33,476 nt of DNA from an uncultured Blautia sp. (GTDB lineage Bacteria; Bacillota; Clostridia; Lachnospirales; Lachnospiraceae): assembly GCA_946622645.1 (NCBI GenBank), contig CAMOQF010000011.1, positions 1-33,476 of the forward strand. The letters are read 5' to 3'. Shown one piece after another: positions 33,409 to 33,476 of this stretch (positions are counted from its first letter, which is position 1; the number at the start of each line of letters is the position of its first letter). Below the pieces are notes generated by a model. That model was given only the letters and a program-made list of their open reading frames with translations, was not told where the DNA came from and ran no database searches. A program made the position numbers and the translations under genes.

Positions 33409-33437
33409 ATAATACCATATCCGCCTGTTTTTGTATA
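33409..33437 (-). promoter_or_regulatory. Candidate promoter for the LacI-type gene
   Basis: On the minus strand TATACA (33432-33437) and TATTAT (33409-33414) are spaced 17 bp, matching four and five of six consensus bases. It would give a leader of about 115 nt before the regulator start. The remaining sequence from 33289 to the window end shows no further gene. Confidence 0.45.
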
Positions 33438-33476
33438 CATCAGAAGTATCAGCGTTTTTTCTTTACAGCCGGTTGA

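Overview
The window looks like a stretch of chromosome from a Gram-positive anaerobe of the class Clostridia, most like Lachnospiraceae. Reasons: moderate GC, strong GGAGG-type ribosome binding sites on nearly every gene, no outer-membrane genes, bacterial Ig-like (Big_2) cell-wall proteins, iron-sulfur flavoproteins, and plant-glycan glycosidases tied to ABC import. This is inference from protein families; no rRNA or marker gene is present. I saw no tRNA, CRISPR array, phage gene or intact insertion sequence.

Layout. (1) 1-1084: a KdgT-type sugar-acid permease. (2) 1115-4131: a copper-resistance operon, csoR-copA, with two CsoR-like palindromes at its promoter and a CopZ-like domain fused in frame to the end of CopA. 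(3) 4115-7277, minus strand: a CPA1 Na+/H+ antiporter, a secreted protein of unknown function and a TupA-like ATP-grasp protein, behind a near-consensus promoter. (4) 7397-8816: an iron-sulfur flavoprotein coupled to an ABM-type monooxygenase-fold protein, then a long nested palindrome. (5) 8905-19305, minus strand: a long co-directional run. In order of transcription it encodes an SGNH hydrolase, a HAD phosphatase, a Big_2/amidase cell-wall hydrolase, a secreted histidine phosphatase, peptidase T, a GNAT acetyltransferase, a GlsB/YeaQ membrane protein, an apiosidase-like GH140 enzyme, a GH31 glycosidase and a DEDDh exonuclease with a topoisomerase zinc ribbon. (6) 19407-21245, plus strand: a membrane acyltransferase fused to a DUF6273 domain. 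(7) 21259-33437, minus strand: a LacI-type regulator; then a family-5 solute-binding protein, two Opp/Dpp-type permeases and two ATPases; then a GH3 beta-glucosidase, a Dabb-fold protein, an FMN-dependent alpha-hydroxy-acid oxidase-like protein, and a second iron-sulfur flavoprotein paralogous to the one in region 4.

How the genes may work together. Region 7 reads as one catabolic locus. A binding-protein ABC importer brings in a glycoside, the cytoplasmic GH3 enzyme splits it, and three small redox-type proteins follow immediately in the same direction. My main hypothesis is uptake of plant beta-glycosides, perhaps phenolic ones, with processing of the released aglycone. Region 4 repeats the pairing of an iron-sulfur flavoprotein with a dimeric alpha/beta-barrel protein, which suggests a recurring redox module. 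The GH31 and GH140 enzymes of region 5 fit the same plant-glycan lifestyle. All functional assignments come from motifs read by eye; no database search was run.
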